64,000 nt of DNA. Source: Synechococcus sp. MVIR-18-1 (GTDB lineage Bacteria; Cyanobacteriota; Cyanobacteriia; PCC-6307; Cyanobiaceae). This document shows positions 28,012-36,045 of this stretch, piece by piece. The translations under genes were made by a program, and so were the position numbers. The DNA is taken from positions 930,001-994,000 of the forward strand of contig NZ_CP047942.1 in assembly GCF_014279835.1 (NCBI RefSeq), read 5' to 3'. The notes below the pieces were generated by a model, which made no database searches, was not told the DNA's origin, and saw only the letters and a list, made by a program, of their open reading frames with translations. The number at the start of each line of letters is the position of its first letter. Within the stretch, counting starts at the first letter, position 1.

Positions 28012-28581
28012 TCATTCAACTGCTCGACGCCCTTCCAAAGCCCGACTCAAGGTGACATCGTCGGCATATTCCAGTTCGCTTCCAACGGGAAGGCCGTAGG
28101 CGATTCGACTCACTTCCGTAAACGGTTTGAGTAGGCGTGCCAAATAAAGACTCGTGGTATCCCCCTCCACGCTTGGGGTGAGAGCAAGGATCACCTCTTT
28201 AATTTCATCTGCTGCAACTCTTTTGACGAGGCTGCTGATCTGCAGCATTTCTGGTCCGATGCCGTCCATTGGAGAGATCAGGCCACCCAAAACGTGGTAA
28301 GTGCCTACATATTCTCTGGTGCGTTCGAGGGCGAGCAGATCCCTTGAATCGGCAACGACGCAAAGCAAGCCTATGGAGCGCTCTGGATTCCTGCAGATCT
28401 CACAGGTGGGTTCCGCACTGAGATGGAAACAGGTTTGACATTCCCCCACCTGACTCCTTGCTGCCAAGAGAGCATCAGCAAAACTATGGATCTGCTCTTC
28501 TGGTTGGCGCAGCAAATGAAGGGCCAGCCGTTGTGCAGTCCGTGGACCAATGCCGGGGAGACGTTCGAACTGGTCGATCAA
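28012..28581 (-). CDS. recR: Recombination mediator RecR
   Basis: RecR acts with RecO/RecF in loading RecA at gaps. The 189 residues start with the helix-hairpin-helix [17 protein letters not shown], then the zinc finger [12 protein letters not shown] and the Toprim domain ([16 protein letters not shown] through [13 protein letters not shown]). The frame is open upstream ([12 protein letters not shown]), and family members often start a few residues earlier, so the TTG at 28581 may be too short by about 8-10 residues. Divergent from psbP. Confidence 0.93.
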   Translation of the reverse strand: MIDQFERLPGIGPRTAQRLALHLLRQPEEQIHSFADALLAARSQVGECQTCFHLSAEPTCEICRNPERSIGLLCVVADSRDLLALERTREYVGTYHVLGGLISPMDGIGPEMLQISSLVKRVAADEIKEVILALTPSVEGDTTSLYLARLLKPFTEVSRIAYGLPVGSELEYADDVTLSRALEGRRAVE

Positions 28582-28673
28582 CCGTGCTAACGGTCGGGTG
28601 AAGCCGCTCAGAACTCTTCTGCAAGTCTTTGAAATCTAGGCAGGGAGATCTCCGGGCAGAATGGGATGGATTC

Positions 28674-29240
28674 ATGAACGATTCGATGCGCTTTCCGTTG
28701 CAAGTTCCGCTCCGATCGCTCCTCAGCATTGTCTGTGTTGTGTTGCTTACCGCTTGCAGCGGTGCTGGAGCCGGCCTTAACTCGTTCCAAAGTCCTGACG
28801 GCAGATATGCCTTCCTCTATCCCACGGGTTGGACCCGGGTAGCGGTTACGGGGGGGCCCACGGTTGTTTTTCACGATCTGATCAACAGCGATGAAACGGT
28901 GAGCCTTGTGGTCTCGGAAGTGAATGCTGATAACGACCTGCAGGCACTGGGCAGTGCTGTTGCCGTTGGGGAACGTTTGCGCCGTGACGTGATCGCTCCA
29001 GATGGCAGCGGCCGCAATGCTGAGTTGATCGAGGCACGAGAGCGGGAGGCCTCAGGTCATACGTTTTATGACTTGGAGTACGCCGTGCATCTTCAGGATC
29101 GCGATCGCCATGAGCTGGCCACCGTCGTTGTGGATCGAGGCCGCTTGTACACCCTTGCCACAAGCACCAATGAAAGCCGCTGGCCTCGCGTTAAAGACTT
29201 ATTTGAATCTGTGATTACATCGTTTACGTTGTTGATCTGA
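28674..29240 (+). CDS. PsbP-like (CyanoP) lipoprotein
   Basis: The 188-residue protein has a lipoprotein signal (SIVCVVLLTACSG, lipobox LTAC) and a PsbP fold downstream, with FQSPDGRYAFLYPTGWTRV near residue 38 and the C-terminal FESVITSFTL. CyanoP binds early photosystem II assembly intermediates on the thylakoid lumen side. The ATG at 28674 fits the signal peptide; an ATG four codons later is possible. Divergent from recR with about 90 bases between starts. Confidence 0.9.
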   Translation: MNDSMRFPLQVPLRSLLSIVCVVLLTACSGAGAGLNSFQSPDGRYAFLYPTGWTRVAVTGGPTVVFHDLINSDETVSLVVSEVNADNDLQALGSAVAVGERLRRDVIAPDGSGRNAELIEAREREASGHTFYDLEYAVHLQDRDRHELATVVVDRGRLYTLATSTNESRWPRVKDLFESVITSFTLLI

Positions 29241-29358
29241 TCTGTGTTTGCAACTGTGGGAAGGAATGAGCCTTGAACATCGATGACAGACGATTGATCT
29301 TCGAAGGCTCGTCCTCATCCCTGGTTGTCACGATGGTCCTGCAACAGCGACAATCATT

Positions 29359-30666
29359 GTGTCTTTGATCTCCTTCCATAAGATCAAAACTCGTTGGGAT
29401 GGTCTTGATGACCATCAACAAGTTGGTGCTTGTTTGGCGGGAATCGGGGGACTGCTTGGCGTTTGGCTTCTGTTTTGGCCTGTTCCTACTCAAGTTGAGG
29501 GTAAAGGTGTTCTGATCTATCCAGATAATGCTGGTGTTTTGAATGCCAGGTCTGCTGGTCAAGTCTTGAACGTTGATGTAGGTGTAGGCGATCGCGTTGA
29601 GAAACAGCAGGTCCTGATGACGCTGTACTTACCTGAGCTTGAACGTGAACTAGAGCAAGAGAAAGGCAATTTAAATCAGCTTCAAAAACAAAATATCGAG
29701 TTAAATCAGCGCGATGCATTGAGGCTTGAGACGGCACGACAAACTCTTGATACCACTCTCGCTAAGCTCAAAGACGACGAGCGCCGGCTGGGTGAACTTC
29801 AGAGCACTTTTGCCGGGAAGCTTCGCAATCTTGAATGGTTATCGCGGCGGGCTGTGGTGGCTCCACTGTCTAGCGATGTGGTGTCGGCGCAGCAAGGACT
29901 GACAAGTACCAGCGTTGCTTTGGATGATCTCAAGATTCAAAGCAAACAGGCCCTTACATCATTTCAACAAATCAAACTTGATCTTGAGTCTGAGCAGCTC
30001 GATCGGTCCTTCGTGATTGATGATCTGAAGCGGAAAATTCGCGTTAGCGAGGCGAAATTGGCCTTTGATGGCACGATCACAGCGCAGCGCGACGGCCGCG
30101 TGCTGGATCTTCAGGTGATTCCTGGTCAGACGATCAAAATGGGGGATCGTCTTGGCACGATTGGCCGTGGTGATGTGGCACGAGGTAACGGCCCCGATCT
30201 GATCGCTGTTGCCTACTTCCCACCTGCGGATGCGCGTCGACTACCCCTTGGGTTGCCTGTTGAAGTGGTTCCGCGCTGGAACCAACGAGGGCGTTTTGGT
30301 GGCATTGAAGGAAAGGTGAAGAGTGTGCTCACGTTGCCTGCAACGCAGGAAGATATCGCCACGACGACCGGTAATGCACAGTTAGCGAATGACTTGGCTG
30401 GAGATGGCCCAGTGATGCGTACTGAGATCACTCTGCAGCGTCAATCAACGTCTGATGATGGTTTCCTTTGGACGCTTTCTGATGGCAGTGGAGTCTTCCC
30501 GATTCGCGATGGTTTGACCGTGGATGCCTTTGCTTATGTGGAATGGCGCTCACCGATTACCTATGTCTTGCCCGGGCTTCGTTCGCTCACAGGTGGTTAT
30601 CGCTCATTGAGGATTGATCGCCTTTTTGATCGACCTTTCCTGCGTCAACCTGACACTCTTCCCTGA
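29359..30666 (+). CDS. HlyD-type membrane fusion protein
   Basis: The 435 residues begin with a cytoplasmic stretch, one membrane helix (about 25-43, GACLAGIGGLLGVWLLFW), a biotinyl-lipoyl-like half (GVLNARSAGQVLNVDVGVGD), a long coiled coil (about 90-230) and the second lipoyl half (DGRVLDLQVIPGQTIKMGD) with a beta-barrel C terminus. This is the adaptor of tripartite export systems; some features recall NHLP-type adaptors. GTG start. The 56-residue membrane protein follows 13 bases later, and a TolC-type gene converges on it, so it probably works with that channel. Confidence 0.88.
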   Translation: MSLISFHKIKTRWDGLDDHQQVGACLAGIGGLLGVWLLFWPVPTQVEGKGVLIYPDNAGVLNARSAGQVLNVDVGVGDRVEKQQVLMTLYLPELERELEQEKGNLNQLQKQNIELNQRDALRLETARQTLDTTLAKLKDDERRLGELQSTFAGKLRNLEWLSRRAVVAPLSSDVVSAQQGLTSTSVALDDLKIQSKQALTSFQQIKLDLESEQLDRSFVIDDLKRKIRVSEAKLAFDGTITAQRDGRVLDLQVIPGQTIKMGDRLGTIGRGDVARGNGPDLIAVAYFPPADARRLPLGLPVEVVPRWNQRGRFGGIEGKVKSVLTLPATQEDIATTTGNAQLANDLAGDGPVMRTEITLQRQSTSDDGFLWTLSDGSGVFPIRDGLTVDAFAYVEWRSPITYVLPGLRSLTGGYRSLRIDRLFDRPFLRQPDTLP

Positions 30667-30679
30667 TTCTGTTTCTAAA

Positions 30680-30850
30680 ATGTCCATACGCCCATTACTG
30701 AAGCAAGAGATTCCTTGGTTGATTTCTGAGTTGGTTTTATTGATCGTGCTATTAAATGCCAATCCACCAGAATTATGGTTTTGGTTTGTTGTCTTTTTAG
30801 TGATTTTTGGATATCGAATTGAGCGCTGGTGGACTTCAAGGACTAACTAG
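30680..30850 (+). CDS. Small membrane protein next to HlyD adaptor (AaeX-like position)
   Basis: The 56-residue product has two hydrophobic segments (LISELVLLIVLL and LWFWFVVFLVIFGY) and a positively charged tail. It starts 13 bases below the HlyD gene and is probably in the same transcript. Small two-helix proteins of this kind (AaeX, DUF1656) accompany HlyD-type AaeA and FUSC-type AaeB pumps in enterobacteria; sequence identity to AaeX cannot be claimed, so the comparison rests on size, topology and neighbours. Confidence 0.7.
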   Translation: MSIRPLLKQEIPWLISELVLLIVLLNANPPELWFWFVVFLVIFGYRIERWWTSRTN

Positions 30851-30862
30851 CTAGGACTGTTT

Positions 30863-32674
30863 TCAAGGAAAACTAAGCGTTAATTGGGTTAAAACTGGAT
30901 GGTTTGGATTTTTAGGCATGGGTAAGAGTTCACGCAGCATGCGTGCATAGGTGACATTCACATCCACAGTGGCGAATAACCGTCGTACCAAGGCATTCAC
31001 GAGCTGTTCCTGGGTAATGGAAAGGTCGATTTCATCGCTGAGCCCAGTCTGATAGCGCAATTGCGTGTCTCGGAAGGCCTCCTTGCTGGCGCCTACCGCT
31101 CGTCTGGCTGAGACCAATTTCGCCAAGCTGGCTTCATGGTTTAAAAAAGCTCGCTCCAGGCGTAAGCGAATCGCATTTCGGGTGCTTGCATATTGTTCGG
31201 CGGTTGCTTGCTCTTGAAGTTGCAGTGCTTTCACTCTGTTTGACGTTCCACCGGCATCAAAAATCATCCAGTTGAAAGCCAGCCCTACCGACCATTCGTA
31301 CCCACTCACCTGTTCGAGGGGAAGAAAAGTATCTCCGCAGCATCCACCCCCGATCAGCGCAAGATTGAAGGTTCGCTCCACGGATCCCAGGCCACCGGCT
31401 GCTGCAAACAGGCTGAGTCGCGGTAGTAGCTGGGCAGCCGCTTCGTCTTGGCGACGGATGAGGGCTTGTTGTGTGGCGAGAATTGCTGTGAGTTCTGGAT
31501 TGTCGTCGTAAGCCGCCAACACAGTTTTTTCTAAGTTCAGGGGCCATCGTGGTTGGAGGCTGATGGGATCCTGTGCACTGGGTGTGATCTCACTTGACAG
31601 GTTGAGAACAGTCCAAAGTTCGCGTCGGGCTACCGCACGATCAGCCATTGCTTGGATCAAGCTTTCTTCATCTGCAGCGAGAAGGCTGCTCCGTCTCAAC
31701 AGATCCACTCTCGGAACAAGACCAGCTTGTTTGAGATCAAGAGTGTCTTCCAAAACAACCAGATCAGTACGAACGATTGCATCGCGAATCTGTACAAGTT
31801 GCTCAGCACGTTGAAGGTTGTAATAGGCCTCACTCACTTCAAGCTGAATGACTCTTAATCGGTCGGCATAGAGATTTTCTTGTTGTGTGAGTCGGGCTTG
31901 CGCCGCTTGAACTCTGGGAGTTCGAGCAAAATTAATAATGTCGTAGTCGACTTGAAGGCCTGCATCGGCGGAAACGCCATTCATTACAGCGCCGAGACCC
32001 CCTCCGGATGGGACGTAGAAGGGGCCAGCGCTTGCTCCACTGACCTGGTTTCCATCGTTTGTGAAAGCAAAATTGGGCGTTTGACCTTTTCGGTTAAAGA
32101 GTGATCCCAGCCCGTAAGTGTTGTTGCCGTAGGGGTTGTACGTGGTTGTTCCGCTTTGAAATCCATCGACATTGGCGAATACGCTGATCGTTGGCCAGTA
32201 GCGACTTGATTCGGATGCAATGGTGGCGGCCTGGGCCTTGATTAAATCCCGCTGAGCGCCAAGGGAAGGATTGTTGCGGAAGGCAAGCGTGACAGCATTT
32301 TCAAGCGTGAGAGAAAGAATGCGCGCTGGCTTGTCAGCCGCAGAAGGAAGGCGAAGAAGAGGGTCTGGCTGCGTATCTTGCTCTGTCAGCTCAGCGGATG
32401 CGGGGGCATTGACATCGATGAGCAGTTTGGGAACCTCTAGGGATCTGAGATCGTCACTGCTCTCGATCGCTGGTGCTGGGCCGGTCAACGTGTCAATGGC
32501 GTCAACTTGGTTATTGAGACGTTCCCAACTTTTTTCAAGTTGTTCTGTTGTGCCACCTTCATTAAGAGGAGCAACGTTGGTCTGGGCAGATACAGGCGCG
32601 TAGGTGCCGCAAATCAATCCGATCGCGGATAGGTAGCGGGTTAGGACCAGATCACAGCGGGAGGATTTCAACAC
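30863..32674 (-). CDS. TolC-type outer membrane efflux channel
   Basis: The mature part contains two OEP repeats with long helices (LENAVTLAFRNNPSLGAQRD, LEKTVLAAYDDNPELTAIL) and an inserted Gly/Asn-rich stretch that is usual in marine picocyanobacteria. The chosen GTG at 32674 gives a good signal peptide (TRYLSAIGLICGTYAPVSA) and about 603 residues; the frame remains open to 32755 with a basic extension. It lies downstream of the two FUSC genes on the same strand and convergent with the HlyD unit. It would form the outer membrane duct of an export system. Confidence 0.88.
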   Translation of the reverse strand: MLKSSRCDLVLTRYLSAIGLICGTYAPVSAQTNVAPLNEGGTTEQLEKSWERLNNQVDAIDTLTGPAPAIESSDDLRSLEVPKLLIDVNAPASAELTEQDTQPDPLLRLPSAADKPARILSLTLENAVTLAFRNNPSLGAQRDLIKAQAATIASESSRYWPTISVFANVDGFQSGTTTYNPYGNNTYGLGSLFNRKGQTPNFAFTNDGNQVSGASAGPFYVPSGGGLGAVMNGVSADAGLQVDYDIINFARTPRVQAAQARLTQQENLYADRLRVIQLEVSEAYYNLQRAEQLVQIRDAIVRTDLVVLEDTLDLKQAGLVPRVDLLRRSSLLAADEESLIQAMADRAVARRELWTVLNLSSEITPSAQDPISLQPRWPLNLEKTVLAAYDDNPELTAILATQQALIRRQDEAAAQLLPRLSLFAAAGGLGSVERTFNLALIGGGCCGDTFLPLEQVSGYEWSVGLAFNWMIFDAGGTSNRVKALQLQEQATAEQYASTRNAIRLRLERAFLNHEASLAKLVSARRAVGASKEAFRDTQLRYQTGLSDEIDLSITQEQLVNALVRRLFATVDVNVTYARMLRELLPMPKNPNHPVLTQLTLSFP

Positions 32675-32946
32675 GTGCCTCGGAAATCTCTTCAAATACG
32701 ACTTTTGGGTATGTTTACGCACATTGGACACGTGTGATAGGTGCCCATTGCGCAACTTCGTTGAGTTTGATCGCTAGCGATCCAGATCGATGGTGACCAT
32801 GAGACTGTTTGTAAGCTGAACGATGCCCCAACAAATGATCGCCAACATCTTCAATCATTTTTTAAGTGAATAGACTGAGTGGTTGGCAAATAGATTCCAA
32901 TCTTAAGATCGGCTTCACTCTCTGTGCTTGAAAGTGCTTGAAGTCT

Positions 32947-34086
32947 TCACCTGTGAATGTTTGTGATAGTTGACTTGGAGTGGGGAGATGTCGCTTCTAC
33001 GATTGCTGATCGGATGTAGTCAATGAGTGTCATTCTTAGGATAATTTGTCTAAGCTGTTGTTTGCTTATCTGTTTGATATTAGTGGCAAAAGTTCCTTCT
33101 GTCGTCTGTTCAAGCCATTGATTAAAATCTTGAGATAGAATCTTAATTTCAAGCATTGCTTTAGGATTAAATTCTTGACAATTGATCGTTTTGGGGTTTT
33201 TCAGTTCTGCGCTGATTCTTAGTATTTGAGTGCTCATTATGTCGATTAACTCTGATTCTTTATAGTGGATTTGCTTGATCTGATCGGGCTTCTGAATGGG
33301 AATTGTCAAGCTTTTTATGGCCCATAAAGAGGTGAGTAGCTGTGAAGTTAAAAGATCGATTCTGGACCAAAGGCCATGCAATGGGTGCTGTTCAGGATTG
33401 ACACCCAGCTCCATCTGTGCCAAGACCTGTTGTTGTCTTGCGGCATTGAGTTGTTTCTGGAGGGAGATGCGGATTGCCTGTTGTTGTTTTGGCGAAGTCG
33501 CGGTTGGAAACTGTTGTTTGAGTCGACTGCTTTCATTTATTAATTCTTGTCCGATCGAAGAAAGAAGTGATGCAAATTGTCCATGTAAGTTGGGAATTGT
33601 TCGACTGGGCCATATCGATTGTGAGGCCCACAGTGAAATGACAATGCCAAGCCCAGTCCAGAAGAGGCGAATGGGACCCCAAACAGTTGCGTTCTGTTCA
33701 TGGACAAGCCATCCCATCACGATGATATTTCCAGCCACTTTGTAGCCCACTTGCAGTCCTAGGATTCCTCCAAAAAGCCTGGTTATAGCAAGTGCGAGTC
33801 CTAGCCCTAAAGGAAGAGGAAGCTCAAGCCCACGTGTAAAAATAATTAGAATAATGACACCCATGAGTGAGCCCAGCAGCCTTTGAATGCCGAGCTTCAT
33901 TGAATTGCCGTAGGTGCTCGATAAGACAGCTGTTGTTGTTAACGGTAGGTAATACCCATAGGGAATGGGGCTTAGGAGGCCAAGCCCGGCACTTAATCCC
34001 GTTACAGCTGCTAGTCGTAGATCTTGTCGTGTAAACCAGGGTCGCTGCTGGTGTCCACGTTGGGAATGGTGGATATCGTCCATCAT
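32947..34086 (-). CDS. FUSC-family half pump, second of tandem pair
   Basis: After the ATG pair at 34086/34083 that overlaps the stop of the preceding FUSC gene, about 130 residues form five or six helices (LRLAAVTGLSAGLGLL, GVIILIIFTRGLELPLPLGL, LFWTGLGIVISLWA) followed by a soluble helical domain with KQQQAIRISLQKQLNAARQQ. This equals one half of a full FUSC pump (AaeB/YccS type), which normally has two such blocks in one chain. The exported compound is unknown. A long AT-rich 5' region at 32756-32946 separates it from TolC. Confidence 0.82.
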   Translation of the reverse strand: MMDDIHHSQRGHQQRPWFTRQDLRLAAVTGLSAGLGLLSPIPYGYYLPLTTTAVLSSTYGNSMKLGIQRLLGSLMGVIILIIFTRGLELPLPLGLGLALAITRLFGGILGLQVGYKVAGNIIVMGWLVHEQNATVWGPIRLFWTGLGIVISLWASQSIWPSRTIPNLHGQFASLLSSIGQELINESSRLKQQFPTATSPKQQQAIRISLQKQLNAARQQQVLAQMELGVNPEQHPLHGLWSRIDLLTSQLLTSLWAIKSLTIPIQKPDQIKQIHYKESELIDIMSTQILRISAELKNPKTINCQEFNPKAMLEIKILSQDFNQWLEQTTEGTFATNIKQISKQQLRQIILRMTLIDYIRSAIVEATSPHSKSTITNIHR

Positions 34087-35042
34087 CGATGCGTTCCTTG
34101 AATCAAAATGCGATTGAGTCTTCTTTGACTGCTGACGAGTCGAAGGAAGCGTGTGCACTCCTCCTCCAGGAGGATCTGTTGCGCAAGACCAATCGGATGA
34201 AGCTGATTTTGATCATGAAGTTGTAATCGATTCCAACCAATCACATGGTTTGGATCTAATTGTTGTGCTAATTCAGGTAATCGCAGAGGCTGGTACTTAC
34301 CGGATAAAGAATCTAGAAGTCGCTCGATCAATATCCAATGTGATTGAAGACTACGCCATAGGCTGATGCGTTGATTCCAGCGCAGCCGAGTGAGCTGATC
34401 GCGACGCCGCGGACCCAGTTGTTGCTCGATATTCATCAGACGCTGGATTTCTAAAATATTTCTTGTGAGCGAAACAGGATTCAAGGGGGCTGGCATTGGT
34501 GTAAGTCCCTGAAGGGCTTGCATATGTTGAAACATTCGCTGATTTAGTGTCGCCATTAATAGTTCATGGAGCTCTTCCATACGCTTCAAGCGATCTTTAG
34601 GCCAAAGCAAATGGCTTATCACTAACGCTACGCAAATGCCAACTAGGGTATCAATACTTCTATTTAGAACGTAATTCCAATCCAATAGCGTGTAATCATG
34701 GATCCCTAAAAACATCACAGTGATCACAACAGCAGTCGATAAACCGCTGCTCCAACCGAGGCGCCGAAGCAAGGGAACGGTAATGAGAAGACTGATCAAA
34801 ATTCCGATCCAGCCTGATAGAAGCGTGTGAACTAGAAAAACGACCAACCCCCCAGTCACCGTGCCGAGAATCCTTCCTCGAGCTGCTCGGAGTGTGTTTT
34901 CATCTTGATCATCTACTACGAAAATTACGGCCAAGACCGGATACCAAACGAAGTTGATGCGGTCAAAGTGTTGAGCGATTGCACAGGTGATTAAGACACT
35001 GATTCCCAGTCGCAGGCTTTGTTTGACAAGGTTGTCGTTCAT
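34083..35042 (-). CDS. FUSC-family half pump, first of tandem pair
   Basis: The 319 residues begin MNDNLVKQSLRLGISVLITC and have a block of six helices (including LGTVTGGLVVFLVHTLLSGW and STAVVITVMFLGIHD), then a soluble helical region with LRLPELAQQLDPNHV. Together with the next gene it would form a two-chain FUSC transporter. The ATG TGA ATG overlap at 34081-34086 supports coupled translation and equal amounts of both halves. The LCP gene lies 27 bases upstream on the same strand. Confidence 0.82.
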   Translation of the reverse strand: MNDNLVKQSLRLGISVLITCAIAQHFDRINFVWYPVLAVIFVVDDQDENTLRAARGRILGTVTGGLVVFLVHTLLSGWIGILISLLITVPLLRRLGWSSGLSTAVVITVMFLGIHDYTLLDWNYVLNRSIDTLVGICVALVISHLLWPKDRLKRMEELHELLMATLNQRMFQHMQALQGLTPMPAPLNPVSLTRNILEIQRLMNIEQQLGPRRRDQLTRLRWNQRISLWRSLQSHWILIERLLDSLSGKYQPLRLPELAQQLDPNHVIGWNRLQLHDQNQLHPIGLAQQILLEEECTRFLRLVSSQRRLNRILIQGTHR

Positions 35043-35069
35043 GCTGGAAGTGCTACCTTTTAGACGCGT

Positions 35070-35984
35070 TCAGAACAACAATTGGAAGCGCCTGCTGCTG
35101 GACTCATTCGCATCGACTCCCCTTGTTGTCTCCTTCGCAGGCCATTGTGTGTCGAGATAACTCACTCCATTTTGATAAAAAGGACGGGCTTTTAGTCGAC
35201 TCGTTTGAAGATCTGTTGTTCCCATGGTGGTGATTAATTTTCCCAACTCCATAGGACCAAGATCTGTTTCAAGATTACGTCCAGCTGCTGTGATTAGGGC
35301 TGGCAGACGGATCAGATGCTGAGGTTGGATGAGTTTGTTGAAGAGACTTTTTAACACAAGTTGTTGTCGGTCAAGTCGTCCTAAATCACCCTGTCCATCG
35401 TGGCGCCAGCGTAGAAACCCTTCGAGCTCACGGCCTTTGAGGACCTGGCGACCTGGTTGAAGATCGATCAATAATCCTTGGCTTTTGTCTTGGTAGTAGA
35501 GGCGTTTTGGTACATCAACTTCTAGACCCCCAAGTAAATCACTAATGGTGCGGATCCCTTCTAAATTAACGAGTATATGATGATTAATTGGGCGACCCAT
35601 TAGGCGCGTTAATTCTGTTTTGACAGCATTTGGCCCACCTCTGGCATGGAGTGCGTTGGCCTTCATTGGTCCAAAGCTGCGTGAATTGATATAACTGTCT
35701 CTTGGAACTTGAATGATTGAAGTATCACCATTCTCAATACTTAGAATAAAAATAGTGTCTGTATTGCCGCCTCCAGCATCCATTCCGAGAACAACGATGT
35801 TTTCATTATCAAAGCTCGACCAGCCTTCGAATGGGTTGCTGATTGAGGTCAGCTTGGGGAGTTCTGTTGATGGAAGGAGAGATCGACTCAGAGGTATCGA
35901 CAGCAGCAATCCACCAAAGAGTCCAAGCACTGCTGCTGTGAGCAGGGATTTTTTGTTCGGACTTCTTTGGCCGTTCATCTTCAA
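35070..35984 (-). CDS. LytR-CpsA-Psr (LCP) family glycopolymer transferase
   Basis: The 304 residues have an N-terminal membrane helix (about 13-34, LLTAAVLGLFGGLLLSIPL) and an LCP domain that keeps its active-site elements: VVLGMDAGGGNTDTIFIL, the VPRDSYI motif, and WRHDGQGDLGRLDRQQ. The family attaches polymers to peptidoglycan from polyprenyl diphosphate donors. The contrast with the motif-degenerate paralog at 3178-4155 is notable. It sits 61 bases below the antiporter and 27 above the FUSC pair. Confidence 0.9.
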   Translation of the reverse strand: MKMNGQRSPNKKSLLTAAVLGLFGGLLLSIPLSRSLLPSTELPKLTSISNPFEGWSSFDNENIVVLGMDAGGGNTDTIFILSIENGDTSIIQVPRDSYINSRSFGPMKANALHARGGPNAVKTELTRLMGRPINHHILVNLEGIRTISDLLGGLEVDVPKRLYYQDKSQGLLIDLQPGRQVLKGRELEGFLRWRHDGQGDLGRLDRQQLVLKSLFNKLIQPQHLIRLPALITAAGRNLETDLGPMELGKLITTMGTTDLQTSRLKARPFYQNGVSYLDTQWPAKETTRGVDANESSSRRFQLLF

Positions 35985-36045
35985 ATCTTAGGTCTGTTCC
36001 TCCAGCAGTTCGATTGTGTTGATGTTTGTGTGGTGTGAACCATGA

